A DNA stretch of 64,000 nt from assembly GCA_003990955.1 (NCBI GenBank), contig BIFV01000005.1:1-64000 (forward strand). The letters are read 5' to 3'. Below are positions 62,712 through 64,000 of the stretch, piece after piece. The translations under genes were made by a program, and so were the position numbers. A model generated the notes under the pieces. It was not told the DNA's origin, did no database searches, and saw nothing but the letters and a program-made list of their open reading frames with translations. The DNA comes from Sporomusaceae bacterium FL31 (GTDB taxonomy: Bacteria; Bacillota; Negativicutes; DSM-1736; Dendrosporobacteraceae). The stretch's first letter is position 1. The number at the start of each line of letters is the position of its first letter.

Positions 62712-63983
62712 GTGGCTTGCATCTTTAAGAAACCAGCGTTTTTTTCTAAAATACACATGCCGGATATTAGAGCCAGGGAATTTCTCCGCTACTTGGGTCC
62801 CGGCATTCTGGTAACAGTTGGCTTTATTGATCCAGGCAACTGGGCTGCAAACATTGCGGCTGGAGCAGACTTTGGCTACAACCTGCTATGGATTGTTACA
62901 TTGTCTACTCTGATGCTGATTATTCTCCAGCACAATGCTGCCCATTTAGGGATAGCCACTGGGTATTGTTTATCAGAAGCCTGTGTTGCTTTTTTGCCCA
63001 AATGGGTTTCGAACCTTGTTCTGTTATCAGCCATCGCAGCAGCAGCAGCTACGGCCATGGCTGAAATTCTTGGCATGGCCATTGGTGTAAAACTGCTACT
63101 AGGAATTCCAATTCAAATTGGCGCTGTTGCTGCAGCCTGTACGGCATTTTTCCTGCTATGGACCAATTCATACCGTCGGCTGGAGAAATGGATTGTCGGT
63201 TTTGTCTCGCTTATCGGCTTTTCTTTTCTATTTGAACTGACTTTAGTCAATGTTGACTGGCTTCAGGCAGGAAAAGGCTGGGTTACTCCAAGCGCTCCCC
63301 TGGGCTCCATGCCTATTATCATGAGCATATTAGGCGCAGTGGTAATGCCGCATAATCTATTTCTTCATTCTGAAATCATTCAAAGTCGTCAGTGGAATCT
63401 TGAAAATGATGCCGTTATTACCCGTCAACTCCGTTATGAATTCTATGATACGCTATTTTCAATGATTATTGGCTGGACAATTAACAGCGCCATGATCATT
63501 CTGGCAACTGCCACTTTTTTTCAGCATTCCATCTCGGTGGAATCACTAGAGCAAACCAAAGATCTCCTGAGCCCGCTGCTCGGTGAAGCAGCGTCAAACA
63601 TTTTTGCTTTGGCACTGCTGTTTGCCGGAATTGCCTCAACGACCACGGCCGGGATAGCAGGCGGCAGCATCTTTGCCGGTTGGTTTGGCGAACCTTACAA
63701 TATCAGAGATCCTCACACCCGCTGGGGCATTACCATTACCTATCTAGCAGCTGTCATCATTATCTTTTTCATCGCCGATCCTTTAGCCGGCTTGATTACC
63801 TCGCAGATCTTATTAAGCATTCAGCTTCCCATCACCATTTTCAGTCAAATTTACCTGACGTCTTCCCCCACTGTCATGGGGAAATATTCAAATAAAACTT
63901 TTACCAAAATCGTCTTGTTTATTATCGGAATCATCGTTACCTTTCTGAATATTTGGCTGTTAATTGACTACCTAATAACCTAA
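62712..63983 (+). CDS. Nramp-family divalent metal transporter
   Basis: This ~423-residue transporter has 11-12 membrane helices. The helix 1 metal-site motif DPGN is present (GFIDPGNWAANIAAGADFGYNLLW), and so is the helix 6 motif MPHNLFLHS, whose Met is the soft-metal ligand in Nramp proteins. It should import Mn(II) and/or Fe(II) with protons. The start is unclear: GTG 62712 overlaps the AGGAGG, ATG 62757 has no site, and the well-spaced codon is ATC at 62721. The helix 1 motif is intact whichever start is used. Confidence 0.88.
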   Translation: MACIFKKPAFFSKIHMPDIRAREFLRYLGPGILVTVGFIDPGNWAANIAAGADFGYNLLWIVTLSTLMLIILQHNAAHLGIATGYCLSEACVAFLPKWVSNLVLLSAIAAAAATAMAEILGMAIGVKLLLGIPIQIGAVAAACTAFFLLWTNSYRRLEKWIVGFVSLIGFSFLFELTLVNVDWLQAGKGWVTPSAPLGSMPIIMSILGAVVMPHNLFLHSEIIQSRQWNLENDAVITRQLRYEFYDTLFSMIIGWTINSAMIILATATFFQHSISVESLEQTKDLLSPLLGEAASNIFALALLFAGIASTTTAGIAGGSIFAGWFGEPYNIRDPHTRWGITITYLAAVIIIFFIADPLAGLITSQILLSIQLPITIFSQIYLTSSPTVMGKYSNKTFTKIVLFIIGIIVTFLNIWLLIDYLIT

Positions 63984-64000
63984 GCTGCTTCACACTTGTA

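Overview
The window looks like chromosome from an anaerobic, low-to-moderate-GC, diderm-type Firmicute. The most likely group is the Negativicutes (Sporomusa/Pelosinus relatives), but I infer this from gene content and could not test it. Indicators are a Clostridium pasteurianum-style nif operon with split homocitrate synthase, a clostridial thioredoxin-like [2Fe-2S] ferredoxin, strong Shine-Dalgarno sites with frequent GTG/TTG starts, sigma-A type promoters, a SAM-I (S-box) riboswitch, and rubrerythrin and bd oxidase for oxygen defence. No phage, transposase, CRISPR array or obvious genomic island was seen. The window reads as core chromosome with one large specialised operon.

Layout. 1-535: the 5' end of a 16S rRNA gene on the minus strand, preceded by tRNA-Gly(GCC) and a promoter with perfect sigma-A hexamers, then the terminator of the nif operon. 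649-12870: a complete minus-strand nitrogen-fixation operon in the order nifH-nifI1-nifI2-nifD-nifK-nifE-nifN-nifB-[2Fe-2S] ferredoxin-AnfO-like-nifV(omega)-nifV(alpha). It supplies the Fe protein, two PII-type switch-off regulators, the MoFe protein, the FeMo-co scaffold and maturase, an electron carrier and the homocitrate supply. It is driven by a sigma-A-like promoter through an unusually long (about 490 nt) hairpin-rich leader. No nifA and no -24/-12 promoter were seen, although rpoN lies elsewhere in the window.

13-23 kb: an AraC regulator divergent from nif, an EamA exporter, MsrAB, a SAM riboswitch controlling a 54-residue protein, an amino acid permease, a PAP2 phosphatase, aspartase, a hotdog thioesterase, a YigZ protein, and a three-gene group (Nudix, stand-alone pyruvate-kinase C-domain, CC-motif protein). 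23.5-32 kb: two multidomain c-di-GMP enzymes (GGDEF-EAL and PAS-GGDEF-HD-GYP) around exonuclease III and a BASS-type transporter, then rubrerythrin, a VOC protein, a C-GCAxxG-C-C protein and a lipoprotein.

32.5-44.5 kb: an HD hydrolase, an SGNH hydrolase, a membrane acyltransferase, rpoN, a TVP38-family protein, a DEAD-box helicase, an exported PrcB-like protein, cytochrome bd (cydAB plus a small third ORF), a possible structured RNA, and a 32-residue membrane peptide. 44.6-64 kb: DUF1904, glyoxalase, a GntR-RCK_C (BusR-like) regulator, DapB, an ABC-F ATPase, two MFS transporters, an APC permease, a second DEAD-box helicase, topoisomerase III, a GH18 hydrolase, a YkvA protein, RecQ, an AI-2E family permease and an Nramp transporter. 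Convergent gene ends are commonly separated by long, near-perfect inverted repeats acting as terminators.

The best candidates for something undescribed are the nif leader with its two look-alike dyads, the SAM riboswitch driving a tiny protein, the structured stretch upstream of cydA, and a hairpin motif shared by two unrelated leaders.
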